From positions 1-59,584 of IMG/VR virus record IMGVR_UViG_3300027754_000102: a DNA stretch of 59,584 nt. One strand, given 5' to 3'. A program made the position numbers and the translations under genes. Positions within the stretch are counted from its first letter, which is position 1, and every line of letters begins with the position of its first letter. The notes beneath the pieces are model-generated. The model was not told the origin of the DNA and searched no databases. It saw only the letters and a list, made by a program, of their open reading frames with translations. The stretch comes from a virus. This document shows, piece by piece, positions 46,964 through 55,684 of this stretch.

Positions 46964-47172
46964 CCCAAAACATCCTCGACCTGCAAACCCAGCGCGACGG
47001 CCTGATGGCCGCCCTGCTGGCCGACTCTGCCGACCCGCAGCCCGACTACTCGGTCGGGGGGCAGTCCGTGCAGCGCCAAGCATGGCGCGAGGGACTGATG
47101 CGACAGGTCGGCGAGATCAACAAAATGTTGGCCCGCCTGCAGCCGAGAGAGTTCCGCGGCCAAATCCTCTGA
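46954..47172 (+). CDS. Small head-tail joining protein (gpW-like position)
   Basis: This 72-aa helical protein (LAQNILDLQTQRDGLMAALL, DYSVGGQSVQRQAWREGLMR, QVGEINKMLARLQP) overlaps the end of the large gene by 10 bp. The 'YSv.G.s....~R..L...i..l' layout is common in phage head-joining proteins that precede adaptors. Confidence 0.6.
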   Translation: MSLAQNILDLQTQRDGLMAALLADSADPQPDYSVGGQSVQRQAWREGLMRQVGEINKMLARLQPREFRGQIL

Positions 47173-47180
47173 GGTGACCC

Positions 47181-47531
47181 GTGCCAACTATCAACGTCGA
47201 AAGCGACTTCCTGGCCGTGGACAACCTGCAGACGGTGACCATCACCAACCCCGACGGCGCCACCACCAGCACCCGGGCCCTGCAGGAGGGCGTCGACACC
47301 GTGCCCTACGACCTCGGCAACGGCGCCCTAGGCTATCGCACCTACTGCACGTGGCACTTGTGGCGGGCCGACCTGTCGGGCCTAGTGCCGCAGTTTTCCA
47401 CCGTCGTGACTGATGGCGACGGCCGCCGCTGGTTCGCCGGCGGCATCACCGCAGCCACCTGGGGTACCCGGTACGTGCTGCAGTGCGAGGCCGAGAGCGG
47501 GCAGGCCGTCGAGGAGATCAACCCGATATGA
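47181..47531 (+). CDS. Head-tail adaptor-like protein (module B)
   Basis: This 116-aa beta-rich protein starts with GTG after GAGGTGACCC. Its pattern (LQTVTITNPDGATTSTRALQ to VTDGDGRRWFAGGITAATWG) fits small adaptor or stopper proteins; it lies between head and tail-terminator genes and is coupled to the next. Confidence 0.5.
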   Translation: MPTINVESDFLAVDNLQTVTITNPDGATTSTRALQEGVDTVPYDLGNGALGYRTYCTWHLWRADLSGLVPQFSTVVTDGDGRRWFAGGITAATWGTRYVLQCEAESGQAVEEINPI

Positions 47532-47962
47532 GCCAGTATTTGGCGATTCTGGAAGCCGTGCAGCTACGAGTGGCCGCAGTATCTGGTGGCGTGCCCGTAG
47601 TGATCCGGCGACGGCCGCAGCAACTAAACGTCGACACCCTGCCCGTCATCGTGGTCGCACCAGGGCCAGAGGGAGAGTCGATTGAGCTGGAGACGTTCGG
47701 CCGTGGCGTCACTTGGGCCTATCCGGTTTACGTTGTTGTATTCGTGAAAGGCAACCGCGAGCTGTCCATCGCCTCGGATGACTTCGACCTACGCGAGGCC
47801 GTGCGCAACGAAATCTACCAGCCACTGCTATCTGGGGCCGGGGCGGTCTATGACATCGACCTAACCCTGTCGGGGCCGTTCAACCTGCGCAACACAGAGA
47901 ACACGACCGAGACCGACGCGTTTCACGTCATTTACAAGAGTAGCGAAACGAGGACCGCCTGA
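47528..47962 (+). CDS. Tail terminator-like protein (module B)
   Basis: This 144-aa protein starts at ATG 47528 (ATGA overlap). Content ILEAVQLRVAAV, VDTLPVIVVAPGPEG, GVTWAYPVYVVVFVKGNREL and NTENTTETDAFHVIYKS resembles the alpha/beta fold of gpU/DUF3168-like tail terminators. It precedes the tail-tube genes, as in module A. Confidence 0.55.
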   Translation: MSQYLAILEAVQLRVAAVSGGVPVVIRRRPQQLNVDTLPVIVVAPGPEGESIELETFGRGVTWAYPVYVVVFVKGNRELSIASDDFDLREAVRNEIYQPLLSGAGAVYDIDLTLSGPFNLRNTENTTETDAFHVIYKSSETRTA

Positions 47963-48438
47963 TGCCGTTGACCCTGTCGAACATCAACGCCGAAATCGGT
48001 TGGACTCAAACGAAGTCCACCACCTATGGCAGCGTGAAGCAGGGCCCGGCCAAATTGTCGGCCAGCCTGGCGCCATCGGTGACCACGTTTAACGAGCTGC
48101 TGGCCGTGCAGGGCACCCTGGCGGCTTCGGCCAATACGACCATCGACCTGTATTCAATCACGAATCTACTTGGCGACGCAAAAACCCTGACCAAGGCCGT
48201 CGCCTTGATGGTCAAGGCGACCACGACCGGCATGAAGATTGAACCGGGCGCAAGCAACCCGCTGACTTGGTTTTTCGGTGGCACCAGCCCGTCAATCAGC
48301 ATCCAGTCCGGCGGCTTCATGCTGCTGGGCGACGGCACCGCGTTCACCCTATCGGCAAGCGTTCGCAACCTAAAAATCACCAACCTGTCCGGGTCCCTGA
48401 CTGGGACTTATGACTTAGTCCTGCTGGGAGGCACATAA
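47962..48438 (+). CDS. Virion beta protein before the tail tube
   Basis: This 158-aa protein (SNINAEIGWTQTKSTTYGSV; GMKIEPGASNPLTWFFGG; LKITNLSGSLTGTYDLVLLG) is beta-rich and shares one base with the previous stop (TGATG). Possibly a tail or decoration protein; no family recognised. Confidence 0.5.
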   Translation: MPLTLSNINAEIGWTQTKSTTYGSVKQGPAKLSASLAPSVTTFNELLAVQGTLAASANTTIDLYSITNLLGDAKTLTKAVALMVKATTTGMKIEPGASNPLTWFFGGTSPSISIQSGGFMLLGDGTAFTLSASVRNLKITNLSGSLTGTYDLVLLGGT

Positions 48439-48439
48439 T

Positions 48440-48811
48440 ATGGCGTTTTATAGTGGCAAATCTGGATCTGTATCGGTGGCTGGCACGCCCCAGCCGCTGA
48501 CCGACTGGTCTCTTGAGGTGGCCAGCGAGCCCGTCGACACCACCAACTTCACCAGTTCCGGCTACGCCGAGAGCGAGGCCGGCATCACCAGCGCCAATAT
48601 CACCTGTTCGGGTCCGTACGATGGCAGCGCCGGCGGCGCAAGTTTTTCTGTCGGGGCCGCGGTTGCGTTCATACTGAAATATGACAGCGCCGGCGCCGGT
48701 TTTACGGTGACCGGGCGCGTGACGGGCTGCAGTATCAGCCAAAACGTCCGGGGCGTGGCACAGGTCAATATCACCGCGCAGTCCACCGGGTCCTTCACGG
48801 TCACCCTGTGA
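48440..48811 (+). CDS. Tail tube protein, paralog 1 (module B)
   Basis: This 123-aa protein (FYSGKSGSVSVAGTPQPLTD, WSLEVASEPVDTTNF, ITCSGPYDGSAG, GCSISQNVRGVAQVNITAQS, TGSF) is a paralog of the next gene; both share the WSL..s.pe.d..n, SGPY and N.RGVA blocks. Position fits a tail-tube protein. Confidence 0.7.
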   Translation: MAFYSGKSGSVSVAGTPQPLTDWSLEVASEPVDTTNFTSSGYAESEAGITSANITCSGPYDGSAGGASFSVGAAVAFILKYDSAGAGFTVTGRVTGCSISQNVRGVAQVNITAQSTGSFTVTL

Positions 48812-48827
48812 CCAGGAGGAGGCGGGC

Positions 48828-49235
48828 ATGGCGACCACCTTCTACAAAGGCAAATACGGCGCCGTCTCGTTTGGCCCACGCATTGGTGGCGTGATGCAGC
48901 CGGTTACCGAATGGTCCCTGTCCATATCTACTCCCGAAATCGACCAATCCAACTACGACCAGCCCACCGGGTTCTTCGCCGCCGGCATCCCGACGGCGAT
49001 GGTTTCCATGTCCGGCCCGTATCCGCAGGCAGGCATGAACCTGCAGGGCGGCAAGACGGGCACGGTCACCCTGTACCTCGATCAGGACGCCGACGCCGGG
49101 TTCACTCTGCCCGTGCTAATTACATCTTTGGGGCTGCGCACGAATGCCCGCGGCGTGGCAATGGTCGACTTGACCGCCATTTGCACGGGCAACTTCCAAG
49201 ACGGAGACGCTGACACCAGCGTGATCACGATATGA
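48828..49235 (+). CDS. Tail tube protein, paralog 2 (module B)
   Basis: This 135-aa paralog (TEWSLSISTPEIDQSNYDQP, VSMSGPYPQAGM, LGLRTNARGVAMVDLTAICT, GNF) starts after AGGAGGAGGCGGGC, a very strong site. As in module A, two tube-type genes stand in tandem before the chaperone, with unrelated sequences. Confidence 0.7.
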   Translation: MATTFYKGKYGAVSFGPRIGGVMQPVTEWSLSISTPEIDQSNYDQPTGFFAAGIPTAMVSMSGPYPQAGMNLQGGKTGTVTLYLDQDADAGFTLPVLITSLGLRTNARGVAMVDLTAICTGNFQDGDADTSVITI

Positions 49236-49642
49236 GCGTATCTCAGGCAATTGCGCAACCAATCACCGCCGAAATTGGCGGCAGAACCTACACGGTTCAA
49301 TTGATCAAGCAGAAGACCAAGGCTGCACTAGAACAGGCCTGCAAGGCCCAGGTGCGCGCCGAAATCATGATCGACAAGGGCAACCTGACCGACGAGGAGT
49401 TCAAGATCGCCTACGGGGCGTTTCTTGACCGGGTCGGTGGTGGCGAATTCGCCTTTGGCGGTCCGATACACCGCAAATGGATGGAGTCGCCCGCGGGCCT
49501 GCATGCGCTGGTTAGCGTGCTGTTCGGTCTCACCCCCGACAACGCCGCAGACCTGATCCAGCAGCAAAGCGAGGAAGTCGCCGCAGTGATTCAGCAGGTA
49601 TTTTCCGAGTCTTTCCGCGCAGCCCCGGCAATCGCCCAGTAG
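49232..49642 (+). CDS. Tail assembly chaperone, upstream frame (module B)
   Basis: This 136-aa helical protein (YTVQLIKQKTKAALEQACKA; NLTDEEFKIAYGAFLDRVGG; LFGLTPDNAADLIQQQSEEV) takes the gpG-like position. The next frame is in -1 phase and open across the stop, but I find no canonical slippery heptamer in the 49516-49642 overlap, unlike module A. Confidence 0.65.
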   Translation: MSVSQAIAQPITAEIGGRTYTVQLIKQKTKAALEQACKAQVRAEIMIDKGNLTDEEFKIAYGAFLDRVGGGEFAFGGPIHRKWMESPAGLHALVSVLFGLTPDNAADLIQQQSEEVAAVIQQVFSESFRAAPAIAQ

Positions 49643-49683
49643 CGAATGGCGGGGCGGAGAAAGGCGACAGCGCCAACGGGCCG

Positions 49684-49956
49684 ATGGACATAGTCACCCT
49701 GTATGCAGCGCTATCCGGGGAGCCGTTCCTGCTGACGCTGGCGGAGATCGGGGAGCTGACCGACTGGCAGATTGAGCGGGTTTACGGGCATCCGCGCAAC
49801 CGGAAGACGGGACAAGTGGAAGAGAAACCGCCGGAGCAGCCAAAGCGCATGACGAACGAGCAGCGCAAGGCGCAGTTCCTATCGTTGGGCCTGGCGTTAG
49901 GTCAGAAGCGGGACGTGCTGGAAAAGGCCTGGGAAGAAAGGAGCAACGGCAACTAA
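49684..49956 (+). CDS. Tail assembly chaperone, downstream frame (module B)
   Basis: This 90-aa segment (LYAALSGEPFLLTLAEIGEL, TDWQIERVYGHPRNRK, RMTNEQRKAQFLSLGLALGQ) resembles the gpT-like half. Its ATG has no ribosome site and the frame is open upstream to 49516, so it may be made by a non-standard -1 shift or by reinitiation 41 bases after the upstream stop. Confidence 0.6.
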   Translation: MDIVTLYAALSGEPFLLTLAEIGELTDWQIERVYGHPRNRKTGQVEEKPPEQPKRMTNEQRKAQFLSLGLALGQKRDVLEKAWEERSNGN

Positions 49957-49957
49957 C

Positions 49958-51388
49958 ATGAACACCACCACCGCCGCGCTACCTCTGATCCGGGCCCTGG
50001 ACAAATTCGCTACCAACCTGGCACTGGTCGGTCGCGGCCTGTCGGGCCGGGACGGCGTCGGGTCAACCGCTGGCGCTATTGGCGGCATGGCCTCAAAGAT
50101 CCCGGGAGTAGGCGCCGCAGCAGCAACCGTACAGCTTGGCATGAAATTGCCCGTGGCCGGATCGTTTGCCAAGCTGGGCCTCGAAGGCATGATGCTGCCC
50201 CTGCGCAAAATCATGGGTGGTTTTTCGGCCCTGCTGTTGCCCCTGACCAAGATGGCAGCCAAGGCCGAGGTGATGGCCGCGGCATTCAACAACGCCGGCA
50301 AGGCCTCGTACGCCTACAGCGACGCAATCGGCAGCAGTACCCAGAACATCGCCGGCGCGGCCAAGTCTTTCATGGATTCGTTCAGCGACGCCATGACCAG
50401 CCCAATGTCAGGCCTGCCCGCCCTAGTGGGCGCCGTGCGGCCGTTCGTCGAGGCGTTCAACCCATACGTCCTGCACCAGTTCGACGACGCCATGCGGTCG
50501 GTCTACGCCGTAATTGGCGAGGCACTGGTGCCGGTCGTCAAGGTGGCCGCTCAGGTGCTGCGGGAGTTCGCCGGCTACCTGCGGCCGGTCATGAAGCAAC
50601 TGCAGCCAATTTTCGAGCAGATGGCCAGGCAGATGGGCGACTTCCTCAAGGACTTGATCCCTGAGCTGGCCCGCTTCGCCGAGGAGCTGGTGCCAATGTT
50701 CCGCCTGTACCTGCAGGGCCTCAAGGACGCCGTCGGCGGGCAGAAAAAAATGATGGCGGCCGGCCTGCTCTGGGCCACCGGACAAATTAGCACCCTGGAA
50801 ATGATCAAACGGGGCATCATCCAGTGGCTGTCGACTCTGCCCTACGTTGGCAAGTATTTCAAGGTCGAGGAGAACAAGGCCAGCAAGGCGGCTGACGATA
50901 TGGAGTTTAAGCAGGCTAAGGGCAAGGTGGCCAAGGAGGAAATTTTCAGCTTTGGCGCCCCGACCAGCCCGCAGTTCAAATCGGCTGATTCACTGGGCCG
51001 CGACACCCTGCAGGCTGCCTACGCGGCGATGCCAAACATGGACGCAAAAAACGAACAACTGGCGGTTCAGCAGGACGTCGCCAAAAACACCGGGGAGGCA
51101 AACGACTTGCTAAAAGACATCATCGACGTTTTGAAATCACCGTGGGATCAGGCCGTGAAGTTTGGCAGCGACACCGCCCGGGCGTTTTCAAGCGTGCAGG
51201 GTGGCGCCGACGTCTACGACGAGCGACTGGCGGCCGCCAAAAAACCTGGCGCCGGCTATGGAGATAAGATTCTTGGCGGGTCCCAATGGGCGGCCGGGCA
51301 GTTGACCGAGGGCGTTTACAACTTCGGCGTCGGCGTCGGCAACCTGTTTTCCGGTCGCAAATTAAATGAAAACATGGTGGACATTTAA
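49958..51388 (+). CDS. Tail tape measure protein (module B)
   Basis: This 476-aa protein has a Gly/Ala-rich N-terminal part with hydrophobic stretches (GMKLPVAGSFAKLGLEGMML; IMGGFSALLLPLTKMAAKAE), a helical middle (YLRPVMKQLQPIFEQMARQM) and a polar C-terminus. It follows the chaperones. The rule of 1.5 Angstrom per residue gives a tail of about 70 nm. Confidence 0.8.
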   Translation: MNTTTAALPLIRALDKFATNLALVGRGLSGRDGVGSTAGAIGGMASKIPGVGAAAATVQLGMKLPVAGSFAKLGLEGMMLPLRKIMGGFSALLLPLTKMAAKAEVMAAAFNNAGKASYAYSDAIGSSTQNIAGAAKSFMDSFSDAMTSPMSGLPALVGAVRPFVEAFNPYVLHQFDDAMRSVYAVIGEALVPVVKVAAQVLREFAGYLRPVMKQLQPIFEQMARQMGDFLKDLIPELARFAEELVPMFRLYLQGLKDAVGGQKKMMAAGLLWATGQISTLEMIKRGIIQWLSTLPYVGKYFKVEENKASKAADDMEFKQAKGKVAKEEIFSFGAPTSPQFKSADSLGRDTLQAAYAAMPNMDAKNEQLAVQQDVAKNTGEANDLLKDIIDVLKSPWDQAVKFGSDTARAFSSVQGGADVYDERLAAAKKPGAGYGDKILGGSQWAAGQLTEGVYNFGVGVGNLFSGRKLNENMVDI

Positions 51389-52464
51389 TGGCGTTCACCA
51401 ACCTGCAGAATGCTGTCGAGCGCATCAGTGGCATCAGTCCGTCGCCGTTTGGTTTTGGCGTGGACGCCGGGCGGGCCCAAATGCTGCTGACGATCCCGGC
51501 CAACTACCTACTGCCCGCCATGCGCGAGGCCCTCGGCTACACCACCGCGTCCGGGGTCGGCCTGCAGAGGTCCCTGCCATTAGCTCACCCGATGTTTCCG
51601 TGGCTGTTTTGCGAGCGGATCAGCAACGGCCAGGGCGTTCAGTTCAAGGACAAGCGCAGCAGCACAGGCGAGGAAAACGGCGTCACCGTCGACCTAGAGG
51701 CCGACCCGTTTCCCTATTACGCCCGCTACGAGTCTTACGAGCTAGCCCTGGAGTTTTTGCCCCGCCCGTACGCCGTCGTGACCGACCAGCAGCTTCAGAC
51801 TAAAACAATCCAATGGTGGGACATTGACACCCCGGCAGGGGCGCCACTGTCGTTTGAGGTGCAGACCGAATGGTGGCGCTACCTAGAGCCCGACCAGCAG
51901 CCAGCAGGCGACTATATCACCGCCGCGCAGGGCGCCTTCCTGTTCCGCATGGACAGCAACCCCGCGGGGTTTTCCCTGCAGAACGTCGGCATCCCGACCG
52001 GGCAGCTCAAGCTCTACATCTCCAGCAAGGCCGTCAAGTTTCGCTGGTACCAGGTGCCCTTGGCGTGGGTGCAATCGTCCTACAGTTACTTCGACCGATA
52101 CACCGGCCGGGTTAACCAATACGAGTTTTACAACTACCCGAAGGGCACCCTGTTGCTTAACAGTGTTGACGTGATGCGCGTCTACACGCAGCCCTTCCCC
52201 GAGTTCGTGCCGTACAACGGGGCGTTTTTGCCCAGCCAGCAAAAGCTCTGCGACCTGCAATTCAACTGCGTTTATCGCAACCCGACGCTGGCCAAGCCCT
52301 ACACCCCGGGCGGCACCGAGAGCAAGAACAATATCGTGGCCGGTCACAATCTGATTCCCTGCCACATTGACAACAAGTTCTACTACGGCACCAACGAGAA
52401 CAACAAGCTGGCGATCTACCCTAGCGTGCCATTTGAAATTTTCTTCCGAAATCCGGACGCCTAA
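51388..52464 (+). CDS. Tail-tip structural protein (module B)
   Basis: This 358-aa protein shares a base with the tape measure stop (TAATG). It is rich in Tyr, Trp and Phe (PFPYYARYESYELALEFLPR; KFRWYQVPLAWVQSSYSYFD; YEFYNYPKGTLLLNSVDVMR), suggesting a beta-structured hub or distal tail protein. Same place as 10893-11876 in module A but without the glycine linker. Family unknown. Confidence 0.6.
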   Translation: MAFTNLQNAVERISGISPSPFGFGVDAGRAQMLLTIPANYLLPAMREALGYTTASGVGLQRSLPLAHPMFPWLFCERISNGQGVQFKDKRSSTGEENGVTVDLEADPFPYYARYESYELALEFLPRPYAVVTDQQLQTKTIQWWDIDTPAGAPLSFEVQTEWWRYLEPDQQPAGDYITAAQGAFLFRMDSNPAGFSLQNVGIPTGQLKLYISSKAVKFRWYQVPLAWVQSSYSYFDRYTGRVNQYEFYNYPKGTLLLNSVDVMRVYTQPFPEFVPYNGAFLPSQQKLCDLQFNCVYRNPTLAKPYTPGGTESKNNIVAGHNLIPCHIDNKFYYGTNENNKLAIYPSVPFEIFFRNPDA

Positions 52465-52466
52465 CC

Positions 52467-52913
52467 ATGCGTTTCACGTCCGCCACCCCCGGCTTTAATC
52501 TGTCCAACGACGGTCAGGGCGCCCTGGTCCTGCAGGCCCCGCCAGGCTTTTTTGTCGCCAAGATCACCGGGTCATTCACTGCAGCGGGCGCCACCTATTA
52601 CACCTGGGCCGAGCAGGAGCCACAGGAAGACGGCACCGGCTACCGCAACATACCCAACGGCAAGACCGGCACCAGCACGGCTAACTGGGCCCGTGAACTC
52701 AACGGCGCCACATCGGTGGCGATTAACACAATCGTGCTGATGCGGCCGGTCATCGTCACCAAGGCCGGCGGGGCGGGCAAGACGCAACTGCATGAGTTTG
52801 CGGTGGCTGGTGCGCCCGTTTCGCAGGCCGTCGTCACCGCGGTCACCTGCTCCAACGGCAACCTGACGGTGACCACTAAAACCATCACCGTGCCAGGCAT
52901 GGTGGTGACCTAA
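52467..52913 (+). CDS. Tail-tip protein, homologue of 11876-12346
   Basis: This 148-aa protein ends VTAVTCSNGNLTVTTKTI, the block shared with module A, and has YYTWAEQEPQEDGTGYRNIP in the middle. It shares a base with the start of the large adhesin gene (TAATG). Probable tail-tip component. Confidence 0.6.
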   Translation: MRFTSATPGFNLSNDGQGALVLQAPPGFFVAKITGSFTAAGATYYTWAEQEPQEDGTGYRNIPNGKTGTSTANWARELNGATSVAINTIVLMRPVIVTKAGGAGKTQLHEFAVAGAPVSQAVVTAVTCSNGNLTVTTKTITVPGMVVT

Positions 52914-54952
52914 TGGCAGGCGGAACGCAAACCGACGCCGACATTATTGACGGTTCGGCGTTCGGCGGCGCAAAGTCTTTGGCAGGATTTTCGGGCACTG
53001 CCACCGGCTCCGCCACGGGCCAACCCAACGGGCCCGAACTGTCGACCTTGGCTGTCGACCCGATCGAGGGCGGCGCGGCCGTTGGCGTGGTCATCATCCC
53101 GCCCACCGCTTGGCCGGCTGCCCCGATCACAGCGCCTACGGCCATTGGTGGCGGCGGGGCTGTTCCAACCCCGATTTTTTGGAACCCTGCCCTGCTATTC
53201 CCACCAGGCGGCAACGTCATTGGTGGCGGCGGTGCTGCTCCCGTTGGCCCCCCGCAGGTGCCAGTTCAGCCACCCGCAGCCGTAGGTGGTGGCGGCGCCA
53301 TTCCAGCGCCAGTTGCGCTAGACCCAGTCGGCATCAATCTTCCTGTCGGCGTCGCCATTGGTGGCGGTGGCGCCGTTCCTATCGGTCCCCCGCAGGTGCC
53401 AGTTCAGCCACCAGGCGCCGTAGGCGGTGGCGGGGCTGTTATTTCGCCGATCGCTATCGACCCCGTGCCAGCCTCCCCGCCCACTGGCGGCGCCATAGGC
53501 ACCGATCCGACGATCATCCCGCTGCCGATACCGGCCACGCCAGTCTCGCCACCTACGGGCACTGGCGGCGGCGGCGGTACTATCAGTCCGGTCAGCCCCG
53601 CGGGCCCTGTCACGACTGCACCAGGCGGTGGTGCTGTTGGTGGCGGTGGTGCCACGCCAACCGGCCCTGCGCAGGTCCCGGTCACAGAGCCCACTGGCAC
53701 CGGCACGGGAACAGTGGTCACGTCGCCGACCCTGCCCCCTGTCCCAGTCACGGCGCCTACTGGCACGGCCGTCGGTGGCAACGCGTCGACAGGCATCACC
53801 GAGCCAATTCAGGCGCCAACCGTGTCGGCACCGACGGCGACGGTCACGACTGGCGTGAACGTGCCCAGCGCCACTGTCATCCCGTCGATCAACCCGGCGC
53901 CCATGGAGGGCGGAGCCACAGGCGTGAGCGGCGGAACGACGACGAAAACCCTGCCCTGTGGCTGCTGTTTTTCCTGCAAGTGCGGCCCGTACCCGACCGA
54001 CGGCCCCTACTGGTTCCGCTGGTTCGGCGCCAACTTGGTGGGCGAGGCCGACGGCGATTGCCCTGGCGCCGGCGACACGTCCGTGCCGGAAAACCTGACG
54101 GTCAAGTTCACCTTTAGCATGCCGGCGACCTATGGCTACCAGTACGTGCTGGAATTTGAAAACTACAACGCAACTGGCCCGTGGCCATTTGGCGTCGTCG
54201 GGCGTTACGCTGTTTCGGGCACCGTGGCTAGCACGCCCGCGGGCGGTCCGTCGGTCACCCTGTCCGGTTCGCATCTGTACCTTGTGCTCTACAAGGAATA
54301 CTTTCAGAACAGCCGGTCGGCCCTGATTCTGTCCGACCTGACCAACTCGTGGACGCCGGGAGCGTTCAACAGCTACGAGACAACCTGGACCATTTCAGGC
54401 ACCGCCTACAAACTGACCACCGCCTACCCTCCGTTGAGTTTTTTTAGCGCCCCGCGCATCCGCACACGCGTGATTGGCTCGCAGTGCTGCCCGTTCTATC
54501 ACGTCATGGGCGGATCAGACGGTTTAACCAGCGACCGATTTGGCTACAACGTCTCAACCAGTTCAGGCGGCTACTACAGCGCCTCTTGGGAGGTTCGCCG
54601 TGTCGAAAATTGCACCTACTGGTGCGTTGGCGGGTTGTGCGTCCGCAGCACGACCGAGCCTGCGGGCGCCACTGGCGGGCCTTGGACTAGCCCCTACGAA
54701 TGTTCGGCCAACTGCGCACCTGCCCAGATGGCTAATCCGACCACCACCACAGCCCAGGCCCTCATCCAGCAGTCCAAAACCTGCCTCGCCCTGCCCTGCG
54801 TCCACCGCGGCGAGCCATTGGAGGCATCTGCGTCCTGCGGCTGCGGCGGCGCCGTGCTGACCGAGTGCGCCGTCTACGGCCAGTGTCGCCCCTACGGTAC
54901 CGCTACCGATGCGCAGGTCTGCACACGCTGCCCAGATTACGCAGCCCCGTAA
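52913..54952 (+). CDS. Large repeat-containing tail adhesin with fused Cys module
   Basis: This 679-aa protein has about ten Gly/Pro repeats of 21-25 residues (pattern xVGGGGAVPxPI...P), residues ~60-330, some nearly identical at the DNA level; then TTKTLPCGCCFSCKCGPYPT, a beta domain (YWFRWFGANLVGEADGDCPG on), and a C-terminal Cys module (CVHRGEPLEASASCGCGG, CAVYGQCRPYG, CTRCPDY). In module A the last two parts are separate genes (12346, 13068). Probably a surface fibre that binds the host. Confidence 0.65.
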   Translation: MAGGTQTDADIIDGSAFGGAKSLAGFSGTATGSATGQPNGPELSTLAVDPIEGGAAVGVVIIPPTAWPAAPITAPTAIGGGGAVPTPIFWNPALLFPPGGNVIGGGGAAPVGPPQVPVQPPAAVGGGGAIPAPVALDPVGINLPVGVAIGGGGAVPIGPPQVPVQPPGAVGGGGAVISPIAIDPVPASPPTGGAIGTDPTIIPLPIPATPVSPPTGTGGGGGTISPVSPAGPVTTAPGGGAVGGGGATPTGPAQVPVTEPTGTGTGTVVTSPTLPPVPVTAPTGTAVGGNASTGITEPIQAPTVSAPTATVTTGVNVPSATVIPSINPAPMEGGATGVSGGTTTKTLPCGCCFSCKCGPYPTDGPYWFRWFGANLVGEADGDCPGAGDTSVPENLTVKFTFSMPATYGYQYVLEFENYNATGPWPFGVVGRYAVSGTVASTPAGGPSVTLSGSHLYLVLYKEYFQNSRSALILSDLTNSWTPGAFNSYETTWTISGTAYKLTTAYPPLSFFSAPRIRTRVIGSQCCPFYHVMGGSDGLTSDRFGYNVSTSSGGYYSASWEVRRVENCTYWCVGGLCVRSTTEPAGATGGPWTSPYECSANCAPAQMANPTTTTAQALIQQSKTCLALPCVHRGEPLEASASCGCGGAVLTECAVYGQCRPYGTATDAQVCTRCPDYAAP

Positions 54953-54979
54953 AGGTCATTTATAAAGCAGGAGGCCCCG

Positions 54980-55684
54980 ATGCTAACCCTGCTGCTGCTC
55001 GTCCTGTCCCAAGACATCAAGCTCCCCGCCGAGGTCACCGCTCAGCCTGGCACCTTTGTGTCCCTGGTCGCCGAGACCAAGGGCGAAACCGTCAAATTCA
55101 CCGCCATCGACCCGGGCGTCTCCCTGTTCCCTGCTGAACTGCTCGCCAATAAAAAATCCACCGTGGCCGTCGCCATGTCCGCGGGCCGCTACCGGGTGCT
55201 TGTCTGGTCAGCGATTGACGGCAAGCCCACCGACGCCGTGCAGGTCACTCTGGTGGTCGGCAATGCCCCGGGACCGGTTCCACCATCACCACCGGCGCCA
55301 CCACCTCCGGCACCACCACCAGTACCACCCACGCCACCCGCCCCGGTCGATGACCTGGCGCAGATCCTCGCCGCCCTTTACGGCGCCTTGAACGAGGACG
55401 GCAAGGCCGCCCACGTCAAGGCATTGGCTGGTGTTTTTCGTGAGGCCGGCGTGGCCTCTAACGACAACCGATACCAGACGGTTGGCCAACTGTTCGGGGC
55501 CATTCGCCAGCAGTCCTTGCAGGCCCTGCCCAACACCGCCCTAACGTCCATGCGCGAGCGCCTTGGGCTGGTTCTAACCCAAGCTCTTGGCAACGACCCC
55601 GCGGCCCCGCTGACGCCCAGCAGCCGGGCCAAGGCCTTTGAGACGTTCAGCCGGATTGCCAGCATCCTGGAGGCCCTGCGATGA
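54980..55684 (+). CDS. Secreted-type Ig-like protein with proline linker (module B)
   Basis: This 234-aa protein has a signal-like start (MLTLLLLVLSQDIKLPAEV), a beta-rich domain (about 12-95), a long Pro linker (PPSPPAPPPPAPPPVPPTPP) and a helical C-terminal domain (LAQILAALYGALNEDGKAAH to the end). It is homologous in layout to 13407-14078. It overlaps the peptidase gene. Strong site GCAGGAGGCCCCG. The DIKLPAEV segment may follow signal cleavage. Confidence 0.65.
   Translation: MLTLLLLVLSQDIKLPAEVTAQPGTFVSLVAETKGETVKFTAIDPGVSLFPAELLANKKSTVAVAMSAGRYRVLVWSAIDGKPTDAVQVTLVVGNAPGPVPPSPPAPPPPAPPPVPPTPPAPVDDLAQILAALYGALNEDGKAAHVKALAGVFREAGVASNDNRYQTVGQLFGAIRQQSLQALPNTALTSMRERLGLVLTQALGNDPAAPLTPSSRAKAFETFSRIASILEALR

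Noticed and set aside
53100-54300. Long minus-strand and alternate plus frames over the adhesin repeats
   Set aside because: They arise from GC-rich repetitive DNA and contain Arg/Trp-rich sequence without domains; the 679-aa frame has homologous parts in module A.
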